The translations under genes were made by a program, and so were the position numbers. A model generated the notes under the pieces. It saw nothing but the letters and a program-made list of their open reading frames with translations, was not told where the DNA came from and searched no databases. Shown here piece after piece: positions 41,199 through 50,337 of a DNA stretch of 64,000 nucleotides. The stretch is from assembly GCF_031759225.1 (NCBI RefSeq), contig NZ_CP134494.1:870001-934000 (forward strand). The letters run 5' to 3'. The DNA is from Mesobacillus jeotgali (GTDB lineage Bacteria > Bacillota > Bacilli > Bacillales > Cytobacillaceae). Each line of letters opens with the position of its first letter. The first letter of the stretch is position 1.

Positions 41199-41633
41199 TT
41201 GGTAGACGTCCTGACAGAAATAGTAATTAAATCCCCGGTTGAAACGGTATCAGAATATGCAGCGAATCCTGATAACGCCCCCGAATGGTATGTGAATATT
41301 GATCGTGCTGAATGGCTTACAGAGAAACCGCTGAATCTGGGTTCGAAAATCGCTTTCAAGGCAAAGTTCCTTGGCCGGGAACTGTCATATGTCTATGAGG
41401 TCATAGAGTATGTACCGGGCAAAAAATTGGCGATGCAAACCTCAGAAGGCCCATTTCCTATGAAGACGACATATATATGGACTATAATTGATTCAAACAC
41501 AACAAGGATGACACTGAGGAACCAGGGGGAGCCATCAGGTTTTTCAAAACTGGTTTCACCTTTTATGGCTTCGATGATGAAAAAAGCAAATAGGAAGGAC
41601 CTAAGAAAATTGAAAGAGATAATAGAAGGGTAA
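41199..41633 (+). CDS. SRPBCC-family (START-like) protein
   Basis: The 144-residue protein has the helix-grip fold pattern: VLTEIVIKSPVETVSEYAANPDNAPEWYVNI at the start, a run of strands with LGRELSYVYEVIEYVPGKKLAMQTS and a long C-terminal helix (PFMASMMKKANRKDLRKLKEII). Such proteins bind hydrophobic ligands. TTG 41199 is preferred as start because GGAGG lies seven bases upstream; the ATG at 41175 in the same frame lies before that ribosome binding site. A terminator follows. Confidence 0.85.
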   Translation: MVDVLTEIVIKSPVETVSEYAANPDNAPEWYVNIDRAEWLTEKPLNLGSKIAFKAKFLGRELSYVYEVIEYVPGKKLAMQTSEGPFPMKTTYIWTIIDSNTTRMTLRNQGEPSGFSKLVSPFMASMMKKANRKDLRKLKEIIEG

Positions 41634-41635
41634 AG

Positions 41636-41680
41636 AAAAGCATCAAAGAAGGGAATGACTTCTTTGATGCTTTTTTACTG
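41636..41680 (+). terminator. Terminator of SRPBCC gene
   Basis: AAAAGCATCAAAGAAG pairs with CTTCTTTGATGCTTTT, followed by TT. Confidence 0.88.
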
Positions 41681-41722
41681 TCCCGTGCATACCTTACTAA
41701 AAAACAGAAGGTGTGTGCTGGG

Positions 41723-42793
41723 ATGAATGACGAAAGGTTAGACAGAATTTCACTGCCAAAGGATGCTGGGCCACACGGAGACTCAAATATTGAATGGTGG
41801 TATTTTTTCTCTTTTTTGAAGGGGGACAGAGGCGGCAGGTATGCGGTGATGGCATCTTTTTTCCGCGTAGGCGAGCTTGAGATTGGCAAAGGGCATTATA
41901 TCATCCATACTTTGATCGACCTGAACAGGAAAAAGCGCTTCAATTTTTCAAGTTTCGATTCAAAGGTGAGGCTTGCGATGCTAGCCATGTATCTGCCTTT
42001 TTACCTAGTGCTCCATCCTGCTGATAAAAGGATCTGGAGATTATATAAACAATTGCTTAAGGGCGATATACCTGCACCTCATAAAATGTTGGAGACTGCG
42101 AGAATCAATCAGCATCCCCCTGAATTGACTTATGGAAGCCACAAGCTTAGCTTCAAAGGGGAAGAGGCTATTGGCTTCGAGGTGCTTTTGAAAGAAGGGA
42201 ATTCAGAAGTGGGGCTTGAATTCACACCAATGAAGCCTGTGGCAATGATAGGCGGTGATGGAAAGCCTGATGATTTGTACTATTACTCTACTACCAGGAA
42301 TTCTGTGAATGGAAGAATCAATCTATCTTCGGTAACAGAAAATGTAAGCGGCACCGGCTGGTTTGACCATCAATGGGGGCGTGATTATTCCTTAGTAAAA
42401 GGAGCAGGCTGGGACTGGTTTGGGATCCAGCTTAGCGATGGTCGTGAGCTGCTGCTCAATCAAATGTCATCCGGTAAGCCGATGGCGAATGTCATTGAAA
42501 AGGACGGAAGTATTCGTTTTACAAGGAACATATCTTTTCAAAAAATAAAGTACTGGAAAAGCCTGAAGACAAATGCCAGGTATCCAGTAGAATGGGAGAT
42601 TCGCATTCCCGATTTCGGCATAGAACTTCATGTCGAAGCAGAATTCCCTAACCAGGAAATGCTGATCATTGGCCCCATACAGGCTATTTGGGAAGGAACA
42701 TGTAAAGTAATCGGCAGGGAAAAGCTGTCTGATGGAAAGAGCAGGCCGCTGCACGGAAGGGGTTTTATGGAGCTTGTGGGATATGCGAATTGA
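41723..42793 (+). CDS. CrtC/AttH-like lipocalin-type protein
   Basis: The 356-residue protein matches the AttH/CrtC (hydroxyneurosporene synthase-like) double-barrel family. N-terminal GDSNIEWWYFFSFLKG and the central GTGWFDHQWGRDYSLVKGAGWDWFGIQLSDGREL are its hallmarks. Some members hydrate carotenoids; Bacillaceae homologues have no proven role, so this name describes fold only. ATG 41723 follows GAAGGTG by nine bases; a GTG four codons earlier overlaps that site. A terminator follows. Confidence 0.85.
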   Translation: MNDERLDRISLPKDAGPHGDSNIEWWYFFSFLKGDRGGRYAVMASFFRVGELEIGKGHYIIHTLIDLNRKKRFNFSSFDSKVRLAMLAMYLPFYLVLHPADKRIWRLYKQLLKGDIPAPHKMLETARINQHPPELTYGSHKLSFKGEEAIGFEVLLKEGNSEVGLEFTPMKPVAMIGGDGKPDDLYYYSTTRNSVNGRINLSSVTENVSGTGWFDHQWGRDYSLVKGAGWDWFGIQLSDGRELLLNQMSSGKPMANVIEKDGSIRFTRNISFQKIKYWKSLKTNARYPVEWEIRIPDFGIELHVEAEFPNQEMLIIGPIQAIWEGTCKVIGREKLSDGKSRPLHGRGFMELVGYAN

Positions 42794-42798
42794 AATGG

Positions 42799-42830
42799 GA
42801 ACCTTGCCTCCTGCAGCAAGGTTTTTTGTT
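42799..42830 (+). terminator. Terminator of CrtC-like gene
   Basis: AACCTTGC pairs with GCAAGGTT around CTCCTGCA, with TTTT. Confidence 0.85.
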
Positions 42831-42938
42831 TTCCTGTTGATGAAGAGTTTTGGTGGATTCGCTCAATAAAGGATTAAAGATCCCCGAAATGGTCTAAATA
42901 AGTAAGGAAAGAGTTGGTAACTGAGGGGATGGGAAGCT

Positions 42939-44243
42939 TTGGTGAGAAAAGTTGTTTTGCGAATTAGGGAAAGTATGTGGCTGAAGCCGGTTATTTATAG
43001 TGTGGTGGCTTTCCTGCTGGCATTGGCCGTGATTTATATTGATCACAATGAACTGGCACAGGGAATAGTTCCTTCGTTTTTGCTGACGAATGTAGATTTG
43101 GCCCAGACGATTTTGGGTTCAATTTCTGGTGCTTTGCTTACGATGACGACGATTACTTTTTCAACCATCATGGTTGTGCTGACTACATATTCATCTCAAT
43201 TTTCCCCAAGGACACTGAGTAATTTCGTTGAAGATCCTGTTACGCTGCGGGTGCTTGGTATCTTCATGGGAGGCTTTGTCTACTCCATTCTGTCGCTCCT
43301 GTTCATGAGTGAGACTTGGTATGAGAGCGAGGTGATCTCGGCTACAGTTGGAGTTGTCATTGCGTTCATTTGTCTCGCATTCTTCGCCTATTTTATCCAT
43401 AATGTCGCCACATCCGTCCAGGTCAGTACGCTGATCAGGGAGATTACGGAAGGCGCATTAAAAGTTATCAAAAGGCAGGAGGAGACACTGGATAGTGAAT
43501 ACACAAACGTGATTGATGACAGGAAGGATGCAGGTTTCACCTATGAATTTGTTCGGGATGTAAAATGCAGAGGGTTCGGTTATGTCCAGTTGACGGACTA
43601 TCAGGGACTATTGGGATATGCAACTGAAAACGAACTTGGGGTTGAAGCCAATTTCCTGAACGGTGATTTTCTGACAGAAGACAGCATTGCCTTCAGGGTC
43701 CACCATAGTGGCAAGGTGGATGAGGATATTGAAGCTATCTTGAATCAATACTTGAGGCTGGGGAAAGAACGGTCATCAATCCAGGATCCTGAATTTGCGC
43801 TCCAGAAGATCGTGGAGGTAGCCTTGAGGGCCATCTCACCTGCTGTTAATGACCCGAATACCGCCAGAGTCTGTATTTCCTATTTAGGTATGGCATTGTC
43901 GCATCTTTGTCGAGTCCGTTCCAACGGACGGTATATAGCTTATTATGATCAAGGTCTGCAGCCAAGAATAATCGGGAAGCAGAAACGCACGATGGATATT
44001 TTATATTTATCCTTTTATCAAATTGTCCATTATGGGAGCCAGGACTTTTCCATTCTTACTGCTTTGATTGACGCTTATCTGCTGATTGGAAAAACGGCGG
44101 ATGAATCCTTGAAGAAGCACGTATGGGAGCTGTATATTTACAGCATGCAAAAGTTCGATTCAAGTGAGTTGAAGGAACTTGACCAAATCTATCTGAATGA
44201 GAAAAAACAGCAACTATCTACAGTGCTGGGAATCGCACTATAG
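42939..44243 (+). CDS. DUF2254 membrane protein
   Basis: The 434-residue protein has four membrane helices in the first third (about residues 16-36, 55-75, 105-125, 140-160) and a soluble C-terminal domain. The stretch ILGSISGALLTMTTITFSTIMVVLTTYSSQFSPRTL and the later ISPAVNDPNTA are typical of DUF2254, a family of uncharacterised predicted membrane proteins. TTG 42939 (or the GTG three bases on) follows GGGGATGGGA. Function is unknown. Confidence 0.85.
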   Translation: MVRKVVLRIRESMWLKPVIYSVVAFLLALAVIYIDHNELAQGIVPSFLLTNVDLAQTILGSISGALLTMTTITFSTIMVVLTTYSSQFSPRTLSNFVEDPVTLRVLGIFMGGFVYSILSLLFMSETWYESEVISATVGVVIAFICLAFFAYFIHNVATSVQVSTLIREITEGALKVIKRQEETLDSEYTNVIDDRKDAGFTYEFVRDVKCRGFGYVQLTDYQGLLGYATENELGVEANFLNGDFLTEDSIAFRVHHSGKVDEDIEAILNQYLRLGKERSSIQDPEFALQKIVEVALRAISPAVNDPNTARVCISYLGMALSHLCRVRSNGRYIAYYDQGLQPRIIGKQKRTMDILYLSFYQIVHYGSQDFSILTALIDAYLLIGKTADESLKKHVWELYIYSMQKFDSSELKELDQIYLNEKKQQLSTVLGIAL

Positions 44244-44407
44244 AGTCATATGGTTTTTTTAGACAGGAAATGACAAAATTCATCATTTTTCCGTGTCATT
44301 TGTAATAATCTCGTTGTGCCCTACTGCGGTTGTTTGTTATTTTAGTAGTAGAACTTTTTAAAATTTCCAACAGATATTGCGGTGTGGTACAGGAGGATCT
44401 ATTTTAA

Positions 44408-46648
44408 ATGGGCAATGAAGGAAAGATACAACGATTGACCGGCTTTTCGATAATTATATTTCTTCTGTTAGCGGAGCTGGTTGATTGGTCAACTTCGTTT
44501 TATTTTTCCATTAGTGAAATGGAAGGGTTCTTGATTGATCTGGCCGTGTCCATTGTTTACATCTCAGTGGTCTTCCTTGTGATTAAAGGATTAAGAACTG
44601 GAGCAGAGGATCTGGATGGCCACAAAAAACGGCTGAAAAACATATTTGATACCCTGGATGTTGCAATTTGGTCCCATGACCTGAAGACGGACACACTTCT
44701 GATCACAAGTGGAATTGAAAAATTATACGGACATTCATCTGAGGAATTTTATCACGATAATACACTATGGAAAAAGGTCATTCACCCTGAGGATATCCAC
44801 ATTTTAGCGCAAAGGGAAGAGGGATTGTCGAGAGGGGAAGCAGTCACCAGTATCTATCGGATCATACGGCCTGATGGAGAGGTGCGCTGGATCCAGGACA
44901 GAGGCATTCCTGTCATTGATGAGAACGGAAACTTCGTGGATTTTACGAGTGTCCTTTTCGATATAACCAACCGAAAGGAAAGTGAGGGACGATATCGCAG
45001 CCTTGTGGAAATGTCCCCTGATTTGATCGCGGTGTACAGCAGAGGGAAGCTGGATTATATCAATGAAGCCGGCTGCAAGCTTTTTAAAGCGAAAAGCCCC
45101 GAAGAACTGGTCGGGCAGCCGATTTCAAGGCTGATCCCGCCTGAAGTTCTTTCTCATATAAAAAACCGAGAGTTGACAATAGGCGAAGAATTTGAAGAAA
45201 AATTGTGGTTCGAATTCAAGGCAACCCAGTTGGATGGACAAGCAATCGAGGTAGAGATGTCGGCGATGCCGATTTTATATGAAGGAAGGATGGCTGAACA
45301 GATTGTCGGCCGGGACTTGACGCAGCGGAAAAAGGCGGAAAAAACCATCAAATATATGGCTTACTACGATGTGCTTACCGGTCTGCCGAATCGGAACATG
45401 GTCAGGAAGCACCTGAAAGATTCGCTATCAAAAGGGAATGAAAGGGTCGCTATACTGTTCCTTGACCTTGACCGTTTCAAGATTATCAATGATACAAAGG
45501 GCCACCGTTTTGGCGACTTATTGTTAAAGGTCGTCGCGAGCAGACTGAAAAATGCAGTCAAAGAGCAAGGCCTTGTTTCACGCCAAGGCGGTGATGAATT
45601 CATCATCGTCCTTAAAGATCTTGGGAAAGATCAAGTCAGTAAAATCGCTGATAGGATTCTTGAAGAATTTGGTAGGGGAATTACAATCGAAGGCCAGGAA
45701 TTCTTTGTGACCCCAAGTATTGGCATCAGCATGGCACCAGAAGATGGCCAGGATGAGGAAACACTGATCAAGCATGCGGATACGGCAATGTATCTCGCAA
45801 AGGATAGCGGGAAGAACAATTACCAGTTTTACACGAACCAGCTCCACGGTCTTTCCTCACGTAAAATGGAGCTGGAGAACGGCCTGAGGAAAGCGCTGGA
45901 GCAAAATCAGCTAGCACTTCATTATCAGCCACAGATTCATCTGGAAACTGGGGAAATCATTGGTGTGGAAGCACTTGTGCGTTGGATCCATCCGGAGAAA
46001 GGGATTATTTCACCAGCTGAATTCATTTCCCTTGCTGAGGAAACGGGATTGATCGTCCCGCTTGGGAAATGGGTGCTGGAAAATGCGGCATTCCAAAACA
46101 AAGCGTGGCAGGAGAAAGGCTATAGCCCGATACCGATGTCAGTCAATATTTCAGTGCGACAGCTCCAGGAAGATCGTTTCATTGATAGTGTAAAACAGGT
46201 GCTGAGCGATACGCAGCTGTCTCCAAAGTTTCTTGATTTTGAAATTACAGAAAGCGTCATGCAGAACAGTGAGAAGACAGCGTTGATCCTTGGTCAGCTG
46301 AAGGAGCTGGGCATTACGCTTGCGATTGATGATTTTGGCACCGGATATTCATCCTTAAGCTTACTAAAACATTTTCCAATAGATAAAATAAAAATCGATA
46401 AATCCTTCGTTGACGATATCATCCACCATTCCAACCAGGGAGCGATGGTCAAGACCATCATTGACATGGGGCATAATCTGCAATTCGATGTTATTGCTGA
46501 AGGCGTCGAGGAACAGGAGCAGGTTTCATTTTTACTCAAAAATGGCTGCAAGGTCGGACAAGGCTATCATTTCAGCAGGCCGCTTCCAGTCAAGGAAATG
46601 GAAGAGTTGCTTCATAAAAATATGAGACATGTAGACATTCTGCAATAG
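44408..46648 (+). CDS. Membrane PAS-PAS-GGDEF-EAL cyclic-di-GMP protein
   Basis: The 746-residue signalling protein has two membrane helices (about 9-30 and 42-62), two PAS domains (about 72-195 and 196-315), a GGDEF domain (about 325-480) and an EAL domain (about 490-735). The GGDEF signature is intact (SRQGGDEFIIVL), with no obvious RxxD inhibitory site in front. The EAL domain keeps its catalytic residues: GVEALVRW, NISVRQLQED, FEITESVM, IDDFGTGYSSL, IKIDKSFV and VIAEGVE. Both synthesis and breakdown of c-di-GMP are possible; in tandem proteins EAL activity often dominates. GGAGGAT precedes the ATG. Confidence 0.93.
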   Translation: MGNEGKIQRLTGFSIIIFLLLAELVDWSTSFYFSISEMEGFLIDLAVSIVYISVVFLVIKGLRTGAEDLDGHKKRLKNIFDTLDVAIWSHDLKTDTLLITSGIEKLYGHSSEEFYHDNTLWKKVIHPEDIHILAQREEGLSRGEAVTSIYRIIRPDGEVRWIQDRGIPVIDENGNFVDFTSVLFDITNRKESEGRYRSLVEMSPDLIAVYSRGKLDYINEAGCKLFKAKSPEELVGQPISRLIPPEVLSHIKNRELTIGEEFEEKLWFEFKATQLDGQAIEVEMSAMPILYEGRMAEQIVGRDLTQRKKAEKTIKYMAYYDVLTGLPNRNMVRKHLKDSLSKGNERVAILFLDLDRFKIINDTKGHRFGDLLLKVVASRLKNAVKEQGLVSRQGGDEFIIVLKDLGKDQVSKIADRILEEFGRGITIEGQEFFVTPSIGISMAPEDGQDEETLIKHADTAMYLAKDSGKNNYQFYTNQLHGLSSRKMELENGLRKALEQNQLALHYQPQIHLETGEIIGVEALVRWIHPEKGIISPAEFISLAEETGLIVPLGKWVLENAAFQNKAWQEKGYSPIPMSVNISVRQLQEDRFIDSVKQVLSDTQLSPKFLDFEITESVMQNSEKTALILGQLKELGITLAIDDFGTGYSSLSLLKHFPIDKIKIDKSFVDDIIHHSNQGAMVKTIIDMGHNLQFDVIAEGVEEQEQVSFLLKNGCKVGQGYHFSRPLPVKEMEELLHKNMRHVDILQ

Positions 46649-46778
46649 CAGAGTATCTTTATTTTGTCGTCGTTAACGGACATTTTTTCGAACAGATTGT
46701 AAATAATAATCTGGATGTTTAACAGAAGACCGTTTAGGCTATTACACTTTCGTAAACTAAAGAAGGAGGAGTACATTC

Positions 46779-47903
46779 ATGAATGAAAAATACAGACCAT
46801 TATTTGAAACTTTTACTTTTCGGAATGGGATTAAGCTGAAAAATAGACTTGTCATGGCTCCGATGACCAATTTTTCATCGAACGAGGATGGAACTGTGAC
46901 AGAAGCAGAGGCAGAATACTACGCCCGCCGATCGCAAGGCGTCAGCATGGTAATAACTGCGTGTACATATGTAACCCGAAATGGGAAAGGGTTTCATGGA
47001 GAATTCGGTGCCGATACCGATGAAATGATCCCAAGCCTTAAGAAGCTGGCAGCTGCGATTAAAGCTGAAGGTGCTAAAGCAGTGCTGCAAATTTTCCACG
47101 GCGGCCGTGAGTGTCCTCCTGAGCTTGTGCCAAACGGTGATATCGTCAGTGCGAGCGATGTTCAGTCAGAGCGTAACAATGCGAAAGCACCACGAGCATT
47201 GACTGGGGAGGAAATTGAACACATTATTGCCGCGTTCGGCGAGACAACACGCCGGGCAATTGAAGCAGGCTTTGATGGTGTCGAGATCCACGGAGCCAAC
47301 GGCTATTTGATTCAGCAATTCTTTTCACCTCATTCAAACAGACGTGATGATCAATGGGGAGGCTCCCTGGAAAAAAGAATGGCATTTCCATTGGCGATTG
47401 TTGATGAGGTAAAAAGAGTGACCGCAAAGCATGCAAAGGAACCGTTTATTGTCGGATACAGATTTTCGCCGGAAGAGCCTGAGGAGCCGGGTATTACGAT
47501 GGCAGATACTCTGGAGTTGATAGATGCCCTGGCAGACAAGGATCTGGACTATTTGCATGTTTCTTTAAATGATTTCTGGTCGAAGCCAAGACGGGGTGTC
47601 GACGATGATCGTTCCAGAATGGAAATCATCCACGAGCGGGTCGGCAGCAAAGTCCCAGTCATCGGCGTTGGTTCACTATATAGTGCAGAAGATGTAATCA
47701 AAGCATTTGGTACAGGAGTCCCATTGCTTGCCTTAGGCCGCGAACTGATCATTGATCCAGATTGGGTAGAAAAAGTTGGAACGGGCCGTGAAGATGAAAT
47801 TGAAACAAAGATCGACCCAGGAGCACAGGCCCGGCTTGTCGTTCCTGATCCATTATGGCAGGCAATCATCAATACACCAGGCTGGTTTCCAGGTATTCAA
47901 TAA
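46779..47903 (+). CDS. yqiG: NADH-dependent flavin oxidoreductase (old yellow enzyme, YqiG-like)
   Basis: The 374-residue FMN-dependent barrel enzyme matches OYE-family proteins: LKNRLVMAPMTNFSS at the N-terminus, GFDGVEIHGANGYLIQQFFSPHSNRRDDQWGGS in the middle (catalytic His-Asn type pair in IHGANGY) and GVGSLYSAEDV with LALGRELIIDPDW near the end. It probably reduces activated alkenes; the physiological substrate is unknown. AAGGAGGAG precedes the ATG. A terminator follows. Confidence 0.9.
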   Translation: MNEKYRPLFETFTFRNGIKLKNRLVMAPMTNFSSNEDGTVTEAEAEYYARRSQGVSMVITACTYVTRNGKGFHGEFGADTDEMIPSLKKLAAAIKAEGAKAVLQIFHGGRECPPELVPNGDIVSASDVQSERNNAKAPRALTGEEIEHIIAAFGETTRRAIEAGFDGVEIHGANGYLIQQFFSPHSNRRDDQWGGSLEKRMAFPLAIVDEVKRVTAKHAKEPFIVGYRFSPEEPEEPGITMADTLELIDALADKDLDYLHVSLNDFWSKPRRGVDDDRSRMEIIHERVGSKVPVIGVGSLYSAEDVIKAFGTGVPLLALGRELIIDPDWVEKVGTGREDEIETKIDPGAQARLVVPDPLWQAIINTPGWFPGIQ

Positions 47904-47915
47904 AATAATTGTGAT

Positions 47916-47952
47916 GAAAAGAACCAAAGCTGCTGTTTTGGTTCTTTTTTCG
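47916..47952 (+). terminator. Terminator of old yellow enzyme gene
   Basis: AAAAGAACCAAA pairs with TTTGGTTCTTTT around a loop, then TT. Confidence 0.85.
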
Positions 47953-47990
47953 TTTATTTTTAATGATAATTCCCCTGCTGGATCATCTTA

Positions 47991-48131
47991 TTGGCGAAAA
48001 ATCGATTTTATTGGCGAAGTTCACAAGTTTATTGGCGAAAAAATAAATTTATTGGCGATAATCCCTCGTTTATTGGCGAAAATCAAATTTTATTGGCGAA
48101 CTGGAAATTTTCAATGATTTTTTCCAGTTCG
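47991..48131. repeat. Six-unit tandem array, alternating 20/21 bp, core TTGGCGA, with end hairpin
   Basis: TTGGCG occurs at 47991, 48011, 48032, 48052, 48073 and 48093 (steps 20, 21, 20, 21, 20), each preceded by TTTA or similar. The last unit merges into a hairpin at 48097-48131 with arms CGAACTGGAAA and TTTCCAGTTCG. The array lies between the yqiG-like terminator and ptb. The same capping hairpin ends the array at 55757. Confidence 0.88.
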
Positions 48132-48273
48132 AATTGCCATAAAAGTGTAAGATATATCACCGTAAGCAGCAGGTGAAGTCTTTATAATAAAAATATGTAA
48201 GGGCTTACGATGTCTGGATAGAAGAGAAGATTGAAAAGATCAGCCGTATTCAGAACAACAGGAGGTGATAAGC

Positions 48274-49194
48274 ATGCGCTATAAAAGCTTTACAGATGTC
48301 ATTGATATTGCACGAACAAGGCCGCCTGTAAAAATGAGCGTTGCAGCAGCGCACGACCTGGATGTGCTTCAAGCGGTTAAAACAGCTGTAGAAATCGGCA
48401 TCATCGAACCTTATCTAGTCGGCGACCCGCAGAAGATCTTTGAACTTTCGAGGGAAATAGACTTTTCTGTAGAGGACTATCCTGTTCATCCTGCCTATAC
48501 AGAAAAGGAGAATGCGTTTGTTGCTGCTAAACTGGCTAGCGAGGGACATGTGCAGATTATCATGAAAGGCTTCGTGAATAGCACGCCATTTTTAAAAGGG
48601 GTGCTGCATAAGGAGCTTAATTTAAAAACTGGCACAGTCATCAGCCATCTTTCTGTTTTCGATATCCCGGGGGCAGATCGGCTGATCAGTATGAGTGATG
48701 GCGGCATCAATATAGCGCCGGATTTTCAGCAGAAAAAGAAGATCATCTTGAATGGAATCGAGTTTCTAGAAAGGATTGGGGTCGACTCGCCGCGGATTGC
48801 GATTTTAGCAGCTAATGAAAGAGTCAGCGAAAAGATGCCTGTGACCGTGGAAGCCGATCATCTGGCCATGGTGATAAAAAATGAATATAGCCAGGAACTG
48901 CTGATAGAAGGACCGCTTCCGCTCGACCTTGCCATCAGCAGGGAGTCGCTTCTCCATAAAGGATTGGAGAGCGAGCTTGAGGGCGCGGCAGACCTGCTCA
49001 TTGTCCCAACGATTGAGGCAGGAAACTTCCTTGGCAAGGCGATCACGTATTTTGCGAAAGGGACGATGGCGGGAATCGTGCTGGGTGCGAAAGTGCCGCT
49101 CGTATTGAACTCACGGTCAGATACTGCAGAGGCAAAATTGGCCTCGATTGCACTCGCTGTCGTTGCCGCATCCAATACAACGGTCAGCGTCTGA
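48274..49194 (+). CDS. ptb: Phosphate butyryltransferase
   Basis: The 306-residue protein belongs to the phosphate acetyl/butyryltransferase family: MSVAAAHDLDVLQAVKTAVE at the N-terminus, MKGFVNSTPFLKGVL in the middle and GTMAGIVLGAKVPLVLNSRSD near the end. It exchanges CoA of butyryl- or branched acyl-CoA for phosphate. The next gene encodes butyrate kinase, so together they make acid plus ATP or run in reverse. AGGAGGTGA ends five bases before ATG 48274; a GTG at 48265 lies inside that site. No bkd dehydrogenase genes follow, unlike the B. subtilis operon. Confidence 0.92.
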   Translation: MRYKSFTDVIDIARTRPPVKMSVAAAHDLDVLQAVKTAVEIGIIEPYLVGDPQKIFELSREIDFSVEDYPVHPAYTEKENAFVAAKLASEGHVQIIMKGFVNSTPFLKGVLHKELNLKTGTVISHLSVFDIPGADRLISMSDGGINIAPDFQQKKKIILNGIEFLERIGVDSPRIAILAANERVSEKMPVTVEADHLAMVIKNEYSQELLIEGPLPLDLAISRESLLHKGLESELEGAADLLIVPTIEAGNFLGKAITYFAKGTMAGIVLGAKVPLVLNSRSDTAEAKLASIALAVVAASNTTVSV

Positions 49195-49211
49195 TAGATA
49201 GGAGAGCTATT

Positions 49212-50270
49212 ATGAAAATCCTAGCGGTAAATCCAGGATCCACTTCTACCAAGCTAGCAGTTTATGAAAATGAAAATCTGCTTTTTGAAAAGACGATTAC
49301 CCATCATGATGAAGAAATCATGAAGCTTTCGGAATTGGAAGACCAGTTGCCATACAGGCTTGAGTCCATCATGGAAGCTTTACGGGATCAGGATTTAAAT
49401 CCTTCAGGGCTTGCTGCTGTCGTTGGCCGGGGAGGAATGCTGAAGGCGATGGATAGTGGGACATATCTTGTTGATGATTCTATGCTGAATGATGCGGAAA
49501 CAGGCAAGTATGGAAATCATGCCTCAAACCTGGGTTCAATGATATCAGCAGAAATAGCGGGCTCTCATCACATACCGGCCTTTATCGTTGACCCAGTGTG
49601 TGTGGATGAACTGGTCCCGGAAGCAAGGGTTTCCGGCCTGGCTGATATAGAAAGGAAAAGCCATGTCCACGCACTGAATATCAAAGGTGTTTCTCGTAAA
49701 ATTGCAGCACATCTTGGAAAGGATTTGGAAGGTGCCAGCTTCGTTGTTGCCCATCTTGGTGGCGGGATATCGGTAGCAGCGGTGCGAAATGGACAAATCA
49801 TAGACGTCAATAATGCAGAAAATGAGGGGCCGTTCTCTCCTGAAAGAGCGGGCGGGCTGCCAGCAAAACAGCTGGTACAGCTTTGTTTTTCAGGGAAATA
49901 TACTGAAAAAGAATTGCTTCTAAAAATGACCAAGCAGGGTGGGGTGTATTCCTATCTCGGCACTAAGAATCTCATAGACGTTGAGAGCCGGGCCGCTGAG
50001 GGTGACTCGGAGGCTGGCCTGATATTAAAGGCAATGGTACATCAAATCGGAAAAGAGATTGGCGCGATGGCCACCGTTCTGGAAGGGCAGATGGACGGAA
50101 TCATCATTACCGGTGGAATCGCCCATTCAGATAGGATCGTAGGCTTAATTAAGAAGAGAATCAGTTTTTTGGGAAAAGTGTTTATCCTCCCTGGTGAAAC
50201 GGAAATGGAAGCATTGGCAACAGGGGCTTTACGAGTGATGAGAGGACTCGAGGACGCGAAAATCTATTAA
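49212..50270 (+). CDS. buk: Butyrate kinase
   Basis: The 352-residue acetate/butyrate kinase family protein shows the ATP-binding fold motifs: ILAVNPGSTSTKLAVYE at the N-terminus, VVAHLGGGISVAAVRNGQIIDVNNA in the middle and GIIITGGIAHSDRI in the C-terminal part. It converts butyryl-phosphate plus ADP to butyrate plus ATP. The start lies 17 bases after the ptb stop, with AGGAGAG upstream, so the two genes form an operon ended by a strong terminator. Confidence 0.94.
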   Translation: MKILAVNPGSTSTKLAVYENENLLFEKTITHHDEEIMKLSELEDQLPYRLESIMEALRDQDLNPSGLAAVVGRGGMLKAMDSGTYLVDDSMLNDAETGKYGNHASNLGSMISAEIAGSHHIPAFIVDPVCVDELVPEARVSGLADIERKSHVHALNIKGVSRKIAAHLGKDLEGASFVVAHLGGGISVAAVRNGQIIDVNNAENEGPFSPERAGGLPAKQLVQLCFSGKYTEKELLLKMTKQGGVYSYLGTKNLIDVESRAAEGDSEAGLILKAMVHQIGKEIGAMATVLEGQMDGIIITGGIAHSDRIVGLIKKRISFLGKVFILPGETEMEALATGALRVMRGLEDAKIY

Positions 50271-50316
50271 AAAATGCCTGAGCCGTTGATTTACGTGAGG
50301 CTCAGGCATTTTTTGC
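50267..50316. terminator. Bidirectional terminator between buk and panE-like genes
   Basis: AAAAATGCCTGAGCC pairs with GGCTCAGGCATTTTT, a perfect 15-bp stem with A- and T-runs. Confidence 0.9.
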
Positions 50317-50337
50317 ATTGTGCGTAAGGGAATCAAT

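Noticed and set aside
46649..46778. Another member of the CGGACA repeat family (ACGGACATTTTTTCG near 46676)
   Set aside because: Only a single isolated match without period or inverted arm at the expected distance.
47978..48176. Small proteins encoded across the TTGGCGA array (repeated LLAK/FIGE-like peptides)
   Set aside because: The frames exist only because the repeats lack stops; they have no ribosome binding site and no protein-like conservation.
48190..48212. CcpA cre site in the ptb leader (TGTAAGGGCTTACG)
   Set aside because: It is palindromic but lacks the central CG and matches the cre consensus poorly.
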